From positions 1 through 64,000 of the forward strand of contig JBMNNF010000002.1 of NCBI GenBank assembly GCA_050953825.1: a stretch of DNA of 64,000 nt, read 5' to 3'. The stretch is from DUQW01 sp050953825 (lineage in GTDB: Bacteria; Bacillota_I; Bacilli_A; Acholeplasmatales; Acholeplasmataceae). The translations under genes were made by a program, and so were the position numbers. The notes beneath the pieces are model-generated. The model did no database searches. It saw only the letters and a program-made list of their open reading frames with translations, and had not been told where the DNA came from. Shown here one piece after another: positions 1-8,090 of the stretch; position 1 is the stretch's first letter; each line of letters begins with the position of its first letter.

Positions 1-229
1 AATGAAAACTTGTTCCTTATCAGAACTTAGGAATATTATTTTAGAAATCGATGGGACTTATTATACTCCGCCAGTTGAAGTTGGGATATTAGATGGCATA
101 TATAGAAAGTATTTAATTCAACAAGGAGAAGTAACTGAACGCTATTTAACAAAGACAGATTTGGAGAATGCTGACCATATTTATGTGTGTAATAGCGTTC
201 GTGGGCTTTATGAGATAGACATTATATAA
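1..229 (+). CDS. pabB: C-terminal end of aminodeoxychorismate synthase/lyase (PabB-PabC type), partial
   Basis: Only the last 75 codons are in the window; the gene begins before base 1. The tail resembles the C-terminus of class IV aminotransferases of the 4-amino-4-deoxychorismate lyase type (PabC). It has a TPPVEVGILDGIYR segment, where the family has a substrate-loop and glycine turn, and ends with DHIYVCNSVRGLYEI, a typical PabC terminus. In streptococci this lyase domain is usually fused to the C-terminus of PabB, which makes p-aminobenzoate for folate. The following folC-folE-folP-folB-folK genes fit that role. The fusion itself cannot be seen because the 5' part is missing. A stem-loop terminator follows 65 bases downstream. 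Confidence 0.7.
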   Translation, partial: MKTCSLSELRNIILEIDGTYYTPPVEVGILDGIYRKYLIQQGEVTERYLTKTDLENADHIYVCNSVRGLYEIDII

Positions 230-293
230 TCTCATTCTTTTTTTCAAATTGTTGAAGTCAAAATCATCATATATTGGAAATATAATTACTTAA

Positions 294-326
294 ACAAAGC
301 TGGACAAAATGTCCAGCTTTGTTTTT
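294..326 (+). terminator. Rho-independent terminator after pab gene
   Basis: A perfect 12-bp stem (acaaagctggac at 294-305, gtccagctttgt at 311-322) with a 5-base loop is followed by a short T run. It lies 65 bases after the stop codon of the pab gene and probably ends the upstream transcript. Confidence 0.8.
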
Positions 327-387
327 GGGAGAAGAGAAAATTTGTTAGCTATTGGAAAAAATAATTAGTGCTGTATTCTCGCTATAA

Positions 388-417
388 AAATTATTTATGA
401 CTACCTATAAATAATTT
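388..417. repeat. Perfect inverted repeat in gene-free region
   Basis: The arms aaattatttat (388-398) and ataaataattt (407-417) are exact reverse complements around an 8-base loop. No T run follows, so it is not a typical terminator. It could be a protein-binding site or part of a structured transcript; the function is unknown. Confidence 0.5.
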
Positions 418-497
418 AGAGTACACGAGCGGGGTATAATTTTTTGTATCGGTCAGGTTTGGAAGCTATTTCGAAAACGCAATACGAATTTGAAGAA

Positions 498-520
498 AGT
501 CAGCTTAGCTGGCTTTTTTT
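498..520 (+). terminator. Terminator-like hairpin upstream of folC
   Basis: A 7-bp stem (agtcagc/gctggct with one G-T pair) around a 3-base loop is followed directly by seven T. No open frame ends just before it. It therefore either terminates a short unrecognised RNA from the 420-500 stretch or is a backup terminator for the pab transcript. Confidence 0.6.
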
Positions 521-679
521 AGTAAATACTTATGATATAATAGAACTGTTACTGTAAAAGTCAAGAAAGAAAGGAAAAACATAGATTTTAATTGCTCTAG
601 TGAAAGTTTTTGTTCGGAAATTGCACTTCAACAATTTTTCTTTATGCAGGCAATTTTGGTCATATTGGGAAGTTCATTA

Positions 680-1933
680 ATGAATTATCAAGAAGCTTTG
701 GATTGGATTCATGGCAAGTTAAAATTTGGAATTAAACCTGGTTTAGAACGAATGGCATGGATGCTAGAAGAACTTGGAAATCCTCAAAAAAATTTAGCAG
801 CTGTCCATGTTGTTGGGACAAACGGCAAAGGTTCTGTTACAAGTTATTTACAGCATATTTTTTCATCAGCTGGGTACGAAGTTGGAACGTTTACATCACC
901 TTACATCGTTGATTTTCGTGAACGTATTAGTCTAAATGGTCAAATGATTTCAGAAACTGATTTTCTTGACTTGGTCGAACGTGTTCGTCCTGTTGTTGAG
1001 CGTTTGTCGGTCGAAACTGATTTAGAACCAGCAACAGAATTTGAAGTAATTACTGTGTTGATGTTTGAATATTTTGGTCACATGCACCCAGTTGATATTG
1101 CAATCATCGAAGCAGGAATGGGTGGACTTTATGATTCGACAAATGTTTTCAAAGCTTTAGCAGTGGTTTGCCCATCGATTGGATTAGATCACCAAAATGT
1201 TTTGGGACAGACTTATGCAGAAATCGCTGCGCAAAAAGTTGGTGTTCTAAAAGAGCATGTGCCGTTTATTTTTGCGACTGAACGAGAAGATGTTCGTCAC
1301 GTTTTTGTCAATAAAGCACATGATTGTGATAGCCGTCTGTTTGAGTTTTCAAAAGATTTTTATGCTCAAGAAAATGAAAACGGTTTTGATTATCAAGGTC
1401 TTGAAAATCTTAAAAATGTGAAACTTTCAATGCCTGGAAAACATCAAGTTAGCAATGCTAGCTTAGCAATTACAGCCGCTTTGTTGTTGAAAAAGGATTA
1501 TCCAAAAGTAACCAATGATATTATTAGAAAAGGCCTTGAGGAGACACATTGGGTTGGGCGTACTGAACTCATGTTTCCAAATGTTATGATTGATGGTGCG
1601 CATAATAATGAGAGCGTCAAAGCTTTGGTTGATGTGATGCAAAAATACAAAGATAAAAATCTTCACATTTTGTTTGCAGCAATTGATACCAAACCTATTG
1701 ATTCCATGTTGAAATTGCTCAGCCAACTATCTGATGTTGATGTGACAACTTTTGTTTATCATAATTCACTACCACTTGAAAAATACCCAAGCAACTACCA
1801 TAAAGTTGCTAAATGGAAAGAGTGGATTGATAAGATTAACCTAAATAGTCAAGAAGACTTTTATTTAATTACAGGTTCACTCTATTTTATTTCACAAGTA
1901 CGTCCTGTACTTTTGTCAAGACAGGAAAATTAA
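680..1933 (+). CDS. folC: Folylpolyglutamate synthase / dihydrofolate synthase
   Basis: A Mur-ligase family enzyme that adds glutamate to dihydropteroate or folate using ATP, in the cytoplasm. The ATP-binding loop GTNGKGS is at about residues 46-52. The conserved TSPYIVDFRERI stretch and the late DGAHNNES motif (central to the C-terminal Mur ligase domain) are present. Length (417 aa) is normal. The open frame extends 12 codons further upstream, but the family's usual start MNYQEALDWIH corresponds to the ATG at 680. Its RBS is weak (ggga about 10 bases upstream). First gene of the fol cluster; folE follows after 38 bases. Confidence 0.9.
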   Translation: MNYQEALDWIHGKLKFGIKPGLERMAWMLEELGNPQKNLAAVHVVGTNGKGSVTSYLQHIFSSAGYEVGTFTSPYIVDFRERISLNGQMISETDFLDLVERVRPVVERLSVETDLEPATEFEVITVLMFEYFGHMHPVDIAIIEAGMGGLYDSTNVFKALAVVCPSIGLDHQNVLGQTYAEIAAQKVGVLKEHVPFIFATEREDVRHVFVNKAHDCDSRLFEFSKDFYAQENENGFDYQGLENLKNVKLSMPGKHQVSNASLAITAALLLKKDYPKVTNDIIRKGLEETHWVGRTELMFPNVMIDGAHNNESVKALVDVMQKYKDKNLHILFAAIDTKPIDSMLKLLSQLSDVDVTTFVYHNSLPLEKYPSNYHKVAKWKEWIDKINLNSQEDFYLITGSLYFISQVRPVLLSRQEN

Positions 1934-1971
1934 GCTATAATAGAAAAAATATAAAAAGATTGGAAAAGATA

Positions 1972-2535
1972 ATGGCAAATCAAGAAAAACTTGAAGCAGC
2001 AGTATATCAACTTTTAGAAGCACTGGGTGAAAACCCTGAACGTGAAGGATTACTTGACACTCCTAAACGTGTTGCAAAGATGTATCAAGAGATGTTTTCA
2101 GGCTTAAACGAAGATCCAAAAGATCAATTTACAGCAGTTTTTTCTGAAAATCATGATGAGGTTGTGCTTGTGAAGGATATTCCTTTTTATTCAATGTGTG
2201 AGCACCACTTAGTTCCTTTTTACGGAAAAGCGCATGTTGCTTATTTGCCAAGTGATGGTCGTGTAACTGGTCTTAGCAAATTAGCGCGTGCTGTTGAAGT
2301 GGCAAGTAAACGTCCACAATTGCAAGAACGCTTAACTGATCAAGTAGCGACTGCCCTCGAAGAAGCACTTCATCCAAAAGGTGTTTTTGTGATGGTAGAA
2401 GCAGAGCACATGTGCATGACAATGCGCGGTATTAAAAAGCCAGGTAGTAAGACTGTAACAACAGTTGCTCGTGGTATTTTTAAAGAAAATCGTGAAGAAC
2501 GAAAAGAAATTTTGTCACTTATTTTAGGGAAATAA
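1972..2535 (+). CDS. folE: GTP cyclohydrolase I
   Basis: Converts GTP to 7,8-dihydroneopterin triphosphate, the first step of the pterin branch of folate synthesis. Conserved signatures are present: SMCEHHLVPF with the Cys and His zinc ligands, GLSKLARAVEV, and HMCMTMRGI carrying the second zinc cysteine. Length (187 aa from the ATG at 1972) is typical. The frame can be extended four codons to a TTG at 1960, but MANQEKLEAAV matches the usual N-terminus. It lies between folC and folP in the same orientation. Confidence 0.95.
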   Translation: MANQEKLEAAVYQLLEALGENPEREGLLDTPKRVAKMYQEMFSGLNEDPKDQFTAVFSENHDEVVLVKDIPFYSMCEHHLVPFYGKAHVAYLPSDGRVTGLSKLARAVEVASKRPQLQERLTDQVATALEEALHPKGVFVMVEAEHMCMTMRGIKKPGSKTVTTVARGIFKENREERKEILSLILGK

Positions 2536-2568
2536 TAGCTATTTAAGCATTGATAAAAGGAGATAATG

Positions 2569-3369
2569 ATGAAAATTGGTAAGCATAGTGTTGATGGTAA
2601 AGCATGCATCATGGGTGTCTTAAATGTCACTCCTGATTCATTTTCAGATGGTGGTTCTTATACATCTGTTGAAAAAGCGCTTAATCAAGCAGAAAAAATG
2701 ATTGCACAAGGTGCTAAAATCATCGATGTTGGCGGAGAATCAACACGCCCGGGGTACACTTTTGTCGATGCTGAAGAAGAAATAAAACGTGTTGTTCCAG
2801 TCATCAAAGCTCTCAAAGAAAAATTTGATGTGCTAGTGAGTATTGATACTTATAAAACTCAAACAGCTCGTGCAGCCTTGGAGGCTGGCGCAGACATTTT
2901 AAATGATGTTTGGGCAGGTCTTTATGATGGCGAAATGCTAGCGCTTGCTGCCGAAAAGAATGTTCCGATTATTTTAATGCACAACCAGGAAGAAGAAAAA
3001 TACGACAATATCACTAGAGAAGTCTGTGAATTCTTGAAAGAAAGAGCAGATGCAGCATTAGCAGCTGGCGTTGCTAAAGATAATATCTGGATTGATCCAG
3101 GTTTTGGCTTTGCTAAAAATGAAGCACAAAATATTGAACTTTTGCAAGGTTTAGATGCAGTTTGTCAATTAGGATATCCAGTACTTTTTGGAATTTCACG
3201 TAAACGCACAGTTGACTTTTTACTTGGTGGTGGAACAAAAGCTACTGATCGTGATATGGGAACAGCAGCGTTATCTGCATGGGCAATTGCAAAAGGTTGT
3301 CAAATTGTTCGTGTGCATAACGTAGAAGCTAACCGAGATATTGTTAATGTCATTAGTCAACTCGCTTGA
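2569..3369 (+). CDS. folP: Dihydropteroate synthase
   Basis: Condenses p-aminobenzoate with hydroxymethyl-dihydropterin pyrophosphate; this is the sulfonamide target. Signatures are MGVLNVTPDSFSDGG near the N-terminus, DVGGESTRPG, the SIDTYK strand, the DPGFGF loop and GISRKR near the C-terminus. Two ATGs are adjacent (2566, 2569). The aggag at 2558-2562 is spaced 6 bases from the second, which I chose. Length is standard (266 aa). A small hairpin (ctttgc/gcaaag) sits in the 59-base gap before folB. Confidence 0.95.
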   Translation: MKIGKHSVDGKACIMGVLNVTPDSFSDGGSYTSVEKALNQAEKMIAQGAKIIDVGGESTRPGYTFVDAEEEIKRVVPVIKALKEKFDVLVSIDTYKTQTARAALEAGADILNDVWAGLYDGEMLALAAEKNVPIILMHNQEEEKYDNITREVCEFLKERADAALAAGVAKDNIWIDPGFGFAKNEAQNIELLQGLDAVCQLGYPVLFGISRKRTVDFLLGGGTKATDRDMGTAALSAWAIAKGCQIVRVHNVEANRDIVNVISQLA

Positions 3370-3428
3370 AAGGAGTAATAAAAGTTGTCTTTGCTATATG
3401 GCAAAGCTTCTTTGTTGTATAAAGATAT

Positions 3429-3791
3429 ATGGATAAAATTTATCTGCAAGGTTGCCGATTTTATGGTTATCACGGTGCCTTCAAAGAAGAGCAGACATTA
3501 GGTCAAATTTTTGTCGTTGACTGCACCTTGTCTGTTGATTTACAAAAGGCTTCGCAAAGTGACTGTTTAGAAGATACTGTCCACTATGGTTTAGTTTTTG
3601 AAGCAATTAAAAGACAAGTCGAAGAACATAAATATATTTTAATTGAACGCTTAGGCGGTGCAATCTGCCAAGATATTTTTGAACAATTTCCTGCTGTTCA
3701 AGCTATTAAAATCAGAATTTCAAAAGAAAATCCGCCAATTAATGGACATTACGACTCAGTTGGCATTGAGTTAGAACGGGAGCGTCAATGA
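3429..3791 (+). CDS. folB: Dihydroneopterin aldolase
   Basis: Cleaves dihydroneopterin to 6-hydroxymethyl-dihydropterin and glycolaldehyde. The family signatures are GCRFYGYHGAFKEEQ near the N-terminus, the central VHYGLVFEAIK and the late IKIRISKENPP strand. It is 120 aa, a normal length. No good Shine-Dalgarno sequence lies directly before the ATG; the nearest, gaaaggag at 3368-3375, is more than 50 bases away. The stop overlaps the folK start in an ATGA arrangement. Confidence 0.95.
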   Translation: MDKIYLQGCRFYGYHGAFKEEQTLGQIFVVDCTLSVDLQKASQSDCLEDTVHYGLVFEAIKRQVEEHKYILIERLGGAICQDIFEQFPAVQAIKIRISKENPPINGHYDSVGIELERERQ

Positions 3792-4267
3792 CAAAAGTAT
3801 TTTTAAGTCTTGGTAGTAATATTGGTGATAAAAAGGCGTATTTAGAATCTGCTCTTAATAAGCTAAACCAATTGCCAAAAACTCAGGTAACATCTGTTTC
3901 GCCATTTTATGAAACAGCTGCCTGGGGTAAAACAGACCAAGATGATTTTTTAAATCTGTGCTGTGAGCTGGAAACTAGTTTACCTGCACAAGAGTTACTA
4001 GTGAATTGTCAACAAATTGAGAAAAATTTAGACCGTGTTCGTCATGAACATTGGGGACCAAGAACAATTGATATTGATATTCTTTTGTATGGTGATGACC
4101 ATATCAATGAAGAAAATTTGAAAGTTCCGCACCCTTATATGACAGAACGTGCCTTTGTTTTGGTGCCTTTACATGATATTGCACCGTCACTTGACATTTG
4201 TGGCAAATCTATTACGTCTTATTTAAAAAAATTAAATCTTGAAGAAGTGCGAAAACTTCAGTCTTAA
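3788..4267 (+). CDS. folK: 2-amino-4-hydroxy-6-hydroxymethyldihydropteridine pyrophosphokinase
   Basis: HPPK transfers pyrophosphate from ATP to hydroxymethyl-dihydropterin, feeding FolP. The N-terminal SLGSNIGDK motif and the HWGPRTIDIDIL signature, with its two magnesium-binding aspartates, are intact. The 159-aa length is typical. The start ATG overlaps the folB stop by four bases, which indicates translational coupling. It is the last gene of the folate cluster. Confidence 0.95.
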   Translation: MTKVFLSLGSNIGDKKAYLESALNKLNQLPKTQVTSVSPFYETAAWGKTDQDDFLNLCCELETSLPAQELLVNCQQIEKNLDRVRHEHWGPRTIDIDILLYGDDHINEENLKVPHPYMTERAFVLVPLHDIAPSLDICGKSITSYLKKLNLEEVRKLQS

Positions 4268-4293
4268 ATATCGTCAAAAGCTGATTTTTTTGT

Positions 4294-4326
4294 TATAATT
4301 AAGGTCGGCTTTATGCCGATTTTTTA
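4294..4326 (+). promoter_or_regulatory. TATAAT box followed at once by terminator-like hairpin, upstream of murB
   Basis: A TATAAT lies at 4294-4299. Only five bases later a hairpin (gtcggc/gccgat, 4-base loop plus one T) runs into six T. It may simply terminate the folK transcript. Alternatively, transcripts started at this box would meet a terminator immediately, as in an attenuator. The remaining 116 bases to murB are AT-rich with weak repeats; nothing else is recognisable. Confidence 0.45.
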
Positions 4327-4442
4327 GTAGTCGATACAATCATTTGATCATAAATGAGCTAATTAATTTTTTAGATGAATTAGTTGATTTTAATCAAAAG
4401 ATAACTACGATTTTGATTAAATAGTTTTAGAGTTGGAAGAAA

Positions 4443-5345
4443 ATGTTAGAATTTTTAAATGATGAACTAAAAGGAATTGATATTCGCGTTAATGAACCCT
4501 TAAAAAAATATACGTTTACAAAAGTGGGAGGTCCAGCAGACTATCTCGCTTTTCCACGTAATCGTTATGAATTGGTTCGTATTGTCGAATTCGCTAATAA
4601 AAATGATATTCCATGGATGGTACTTGGTAATGCAAGTAATATCATCGTTCGTGATGGTGGTATTCGTGGTTTTGTCATCATGTTTGATAAATTAAATACT
4701 GTTACTGTAAACGGTTATGTTATTGAAGCAGAAGCAGGTGCAAACTTAGCAGAAACAACACGTATTGCTAAATACCACAGTTTAACAGGCTTTGAATTTG
4801 CTTGTGGTATTCCAGGTAGTGTCGGTGGTGCTGTTTTCATGAATGCTGGAGCTTACGGTGGTGAAATTTCACATGTCTTAGTTTCTGCACAAGTGCTTAC
4901 AAAAGAAGGAAAAGTTAAGACAATTGAAGCACATGACATGAAGTTTGGTTACCGTCATTCTGCAGTTCAAGACAGTGGTGATATTGTTATTTCAGCAAAA
5001 TTTGCCCTTAAACCAGGTGATTATGTTCTTATCGAGCAAGAAATGGCTCGTTTAACACATTTACGTGAATTGAAACAACCACTTGAATACCCATCATGTG
5101 GTTCAGTATTCAAACGACCTGTTGGTCACTTTGCTGGACAATTGATTACTGAGGCAAATCTAAAAGGACATCGTATTGGTGGTGTTGAAGTTAGTAAAAA
5201 ACACGCTGGATTTATGGTGAATGTCGCTGATGGTACAGCACAAGATTATGAAGATTTGATTGCTTACGTTATTGATACCGTTGAGAAAAATTCAGGTGTT
5301 CGCTTAGAACGAGAAGTTCGAATTATCGGTGAGAAAAAAGATTAA
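4443..5345 (+). CDS. murB: UDP-N-acetylenolpyruvoylglucosamine reductase
   Basis: FAD- and NADPH-dependent enzyme making UDP-N-acetylmuramate for peptidoglycan. Seen are the FAD_binding_4 N-terminal half with VLGNASNIIVRDGG, the IPGSVGGAVFMNAGAYGG pyrophosphate loop, the catalytic serine region PSCGSVFKRP, and the C-terminal RLEREVRIIG with the conserved glutamate. The 300-aa length is normal. The RBS ggaag precedes the ATG. In streptococci murB commonly sits directly before potABCD, as here (27-base gap). Confidence 0.95.
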   Translation: MLEFLNDELKGIDIRVNEPLKKYTFTKVGGPADYLAFPRNRYELVRIVEFANKNDIPWMVLGNASNIIVRDGGIRGFVIMFDKLNTVTVNGYVIEAEAGANLAETTRIAKYHSLTGFEFACGIPGSVGGAVFMNAGAYGGEISHVLVSAQVLTKEGKVKTIEAHDMKFGYRHSAVQDSGDIVISAKFALKPGDYVLIEQEMARLTHLRELKQPLEYPSCGSVFKRPVGHFAGQLITEANLKGHRIGGVEVSKKHAGFMVNVADGTAQDYEDLIAYVIDTVEKNSGVRLEREVRIIGEKKD

Positions 5346-5372
5346 AGAAGCTCCATGGAGGTTTTATGAGAA

Positions 5373-6524
5373 TTGACTAATCCAATTATTGCATTTAAAA
5401 ACGTATCAAAAGTATTTGAAGACAGCGGTACAGTTGTTTTAAAGGACATTAACTTTGAACTTGAAGAAGGAAAGTTTTACACCCTTCTTGGTGCATCAGG
5501 TTCAGGTAAATCGACCATTTTAAATATCATTGCTGGTCTTTTACAACCAACGACTGGTGATGTCTTCCTTGATGGTGAACGTATTAATGAAATTCCAATT
5601 AATAAACGTGATGTCCACACTGTTTTTCAAAATTACGCTCTATTTCCACATATGAATGTTTTTGAAAATGTCGCTTTTCCTCTAAAATTAAAAAAAGTCG
5701 ACAAAAAAGAAATTGAGCGTCGTGTAGAAGAAGCACTTAAAATGGTGCGTTTGGCTGGCTTTGAGAAGCGTCCAATTCAAAAATTATCTGGTGGGCAGCG
5801 TCAGCGTGTGGCTATTGCGCGTGCTATTATCAATGAACCACGAGTAGTCTTGCTTGATGAACCTTTGTCAGCGTTGGATTTAAAACTTCGTACAGAGATG
5901 CAATATGAGCTTCGTGAATTGCAACAACGCCTTGGGATTACCTTTGTTTTTGTCACTCACGACCAAGAAGAAGCACTAGCTATGTCTGACTGGATTTTTG
6001 TCATGAATGATGGTGAAATTGTCCAATCTGGTACACCTGTTGATATTTACGATGAACCAATCAACCACTTCGTTGCGACTTTCATTGGTGAGTCAAATAT
6101 TTTGCCAGGAACAATGATTGAAGATTACTTGGTAGAGTTCAATGGCAAACGCTTTGAAGCAGTTGATGGTGGTATGCGACCAAATGAGGCGGTTGAAGTT
6201 GTCATTCGTCCAGAAGATTTGCAAATTACAATGCCAGAAGAAGGAAAACTTCGTGTTAAAGTTGATACACAACTTTTCCGTGGTGTTCACTATGAAATTA
6301 TGGCTCATGATGAACTTGGCAATGAATGGATGATTCACTCAACACGCAAGGCGATTGAAGGAGAAGTCATCGGGCTTGATTTCACGCCAGAAGATATTCA
6401 CATCATGCGTCTAAATGAGACAGAAGAAGAATTTGATGCCCGTTTGGAAGAGTATGTTGAAATGGAAGAGCATGAAGATGGTTTGATTCATGCAATCGAG
6501 GAGGAGCGAAATGAAGAAAAATAG
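5373..6524 (+). CDS. potA: Spermidine/putrescine ABC transporter ATP-binding protein
   Basis: ATPase of the polyamine importer on the inner face of the membrane. Walker A GASGSGKST, signature LSGGQRQRVAIARA and Walker B VVLLDEPLSALD are intact. The C-terminal 140 residues form the TOBE-type regulatory region. It starts with TTG at 5373, eleven bases after the ggagg at 5357-5361. The ATG at 5366 opens a frame closed after four codons, so it cannot be the start. The end overlaps potB by 14 bases. Confidence 0.95.
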   Translation: MTNPIIAFKNVSKVFEDSGTVVLKDINFELEEGKFYTLLGASGSGKSTILNIIAGLLQPTTGDVFLDGERINEIPINKRDVHTVFQNYALFPHMNVFENVAFPLKLKKVDKKEIERRVEEALKMVRLAGFEKRPIQKLSGGQRQRVAIARAIINEPRVVLLDEPLSALDLKLRTEMQYELRELQQRLGITFVFVTHDQEEALAMSDWIFVMNDGEIVQSGTPVDIYDEPINHFVATFIGESNILPGTMIEDYLVEFNGKRFEAVDGGMRPNEAVEVVIRPEDLQITMPEEGKLRVKVDTQLFRGVHYEIMAHDELGNEWMIHSTRKAIEGEVIGLDFTPEDIHIMRLNETEEEFDARLEEYVEMEEHEDGLIHAIEEERNEEK

Positions 6525-7302
6525 TTTCTTCTCCATTCCATATATTTTATGGTTGTTGCTGTTTGTCATTGCGCCAGTTATTTTGATTTTGTGGCAATCA
6601 TTTTTTGACATCCAAGGTCAGTTTACGCTAGATAACTACAAGACTTTCTTCAGTTCTTGGACTTATCTTAGAATGAGTTTTAACTCAATCTTGTATGCGG
6701 CTATTATCACTTTGGTAACTTTGGTCATTTCTTATCCGACTGCCTATTTTTTGACGCAGCTTAAGCATAAGCAACTCTGGTTAATGCTGGTTATTTTGCC
6801 AACTTGGATTAACCTCTTGTTAAAAGCTTACGCTTTTATGGGAATTTTTGGTCAACAAGGTGGTGTCAATGCCTTCTTATCATTTGTCGGCATTGGTCCA
6901 AAACAAATTTTGTTCACTGATTTTTCATTTATCTTTGTTGCATCATACATCGAAATTCCATTTATGATTTTGCCGATTTTTAATGCGCTTGATGATATTG
7001 ATGAGAATTTGATTAATGCTAGTCATGACTTGGGTGGAAATAATTTTCAAACCTTTACAAAGGTTGTCTTTCCACTGTCATTAAACGGTGTCAGAAGTGG
7101 TGTTCAGTCTGTCTTTATTCCAAGTTTAAGTCTGTTCATGTTGACACGTTTGATTGGTGGTAACCGAGTGATTACACTTGGTACTGCCATTGAGCAACAT
7201 TTCCTAACAACTCAAAACTGGGGAATGGGTTCTACTATTGGAGTAATTTTAATCATGGCAATGCTTGTGATTATGTGGATGACTAAGGAGAGACGAAAAT
7301 GA
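6511..7302 (+). CDS. potB: Spermidine/putrescine ABC transporter permease
   Basis: Membrane subunit of the polyamine importer with about six hydrophobic segments. A cytoplasmic EAA-like loop (LINASHDLGGNNFQTF) contacts PotA. The start MKKNSFF at 6511 has gaggagg just upstream, inside the end of potA. An upstream ATG at 6490 lies further inside potA without such a site. It overlaps potC by four bases (ATGA). Confidence 0.93.
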   Translation: MKKNSFFSIPYILWLLLFVIAPVILILWQSFFDIQGQFTLDNYKTFFSSWTYLRMSFNSILYAAIITLVTLVISYPTAYFLTQLKHKQLWLMLVILPTWINLLLKAYAFMGIFGQQGGVNAFLSFVGIGPKQILFTDFSFIFVASYIEIPFMILPIFNALDDIDENLINASHDLGGNNFQTFTKVVFPLSLNGVRSGVQSVFIPSLSLFMLTRLIGGNRVITLGTAIEQHFLTTQNWGMGSTIGVILIMAMLVIMWMTKERRK

Positions 7303-8090
7303 AAAAAATTGCAAATCTATATTTAGCCTTGGTCTTTGTTATCCTTTATATCCCAATTTTTTATTTGATTTTTTATTCATTTAATCAAGGTGGAGATATG
7401 AACGGCTTCACAGGTCTTACTTTGGAGCATTATTCAGAAATGTTTGCGGATAGTCGTTTGATGTTGATTTTGATTCAAACATTTTTCCTAGCATTTTTGA
7501 GCTCGCTTTTAGCGACAGCAATCGGTACTTTTGGAGCAATTTACATTTACCAATCACGTCAGAAACGTCAGCAATCTATTTTATCTCTGAATAATATTTT
7601 GATGGTGGCGCCTGATGTTATGATTGGTGCAAGTTTCTTGATTCTGTTCACTCGTTTGGCTGATATTTTTCACTTTAATCTAGGATTTATGACTGTTTTG
7701 CTAAGTCACATTGCGTTTTCAATTCCGATTGTGGTGCTTATGGTGTTGCCACGACTTAAAGAAATGAATGACGATATGATTAATGCAGCCTATGACTTGG
7801 GAGCAACTCCATGGCAAATGCTGAAAGAAGTGATGCTGCCATATTTGACACCTGGAATTATTTCAGGATTCTTCATGGCATTTACTTATTCTTTGGATGA
7901 TTTTGCGGTAACCTTCTTTGTCACAGGAAATGGTTTCTCAACACTTTCAGTTGAAATTTATTCACGTGCAAGACGTGGAATCTCTCTAGAAATCAATGCT
8001 CTTTCAACGATTGTCTTTATTTTTAGTATTTTGCTCGTGATTGGCTATTACTTCATCTCACAAGATAAGAAGGAGGCTCGCGATGCGTAG
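7299..8090 (+). CDS. potC: Spermidine/putrescine ABC transporter permease
   Basis: Second membrane subunit of the polyamine importer. It has about six transmembrane segments and an EAA-type loop (MINAAYDLGATPWQML). The ATGA overlap with potB and the 8-base overlap with potD show translational coupling. Length (263 aa) is normal for PotC. Confidence 0.93.
   Translation: MKKIANLYLALVFVILYIPIFYLIFYSFNQGGDMNGFTGLTLEHYSEMFADSRLMLILIQTFFLAFLSSLLATAIGTFGAIYIYQSRQKRQQSILSLNNILMVAPDVMIGASFLILFTRLADIFHFNLGFMTVLLSHIAFSIPIVVLMVLPRLKEMNDDMINAAYDLGATPWQMLKEVMLPYLTPGIISGFFMAFTYSLDDFAVTFFVTGNGFSTLSVEIYSRARRGISLEINALSTIVFIFSILLVIGYYFISQDKKEARDA

Larger units (their letters stand above)
327..679. other. Gene-free stretch between pab terminator and folC
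   Basis: I see no coding sequence here. It holds an 11-bp perfect inverted repeat (388-417), a second terminator-like hairpin (498-520) and a TATAAT box at 536-541 that could serve folC. The -35 region of that box is poor. A short run at 451-465 resembles the GGTCAGG..GGAAG loop of SRP RNA. The rest of the SRP fold is not recognisable, so I do not call an RNA gene. Confidence 0.4.

Noticed and set aside
440..520. SRP (4.5S) RNA or tracrRNA-like gene before folC
   Set aside because: Only a short GGTCAGG..GGAAG patch matches; the long SRP hairpin and the GNRA-type pairing are absent. No cas gene or CRISPR repeat is in the window.
1463..1726. Antisense frame inside folC, and similar antisense or shifted frames throughout (for example 12421-12633, 32236-32478, 42905-43291)
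   Set aside because: They lie wholly within well-supported genes, have no RBS and read as low-complexity translations of the opposite strand.
3385..3428. Upstream TTG start for folB close to the aaaggag at 3370
   Set aside because: The TTG at 3385 is not in frame with folB, so it cannot extend the protein.
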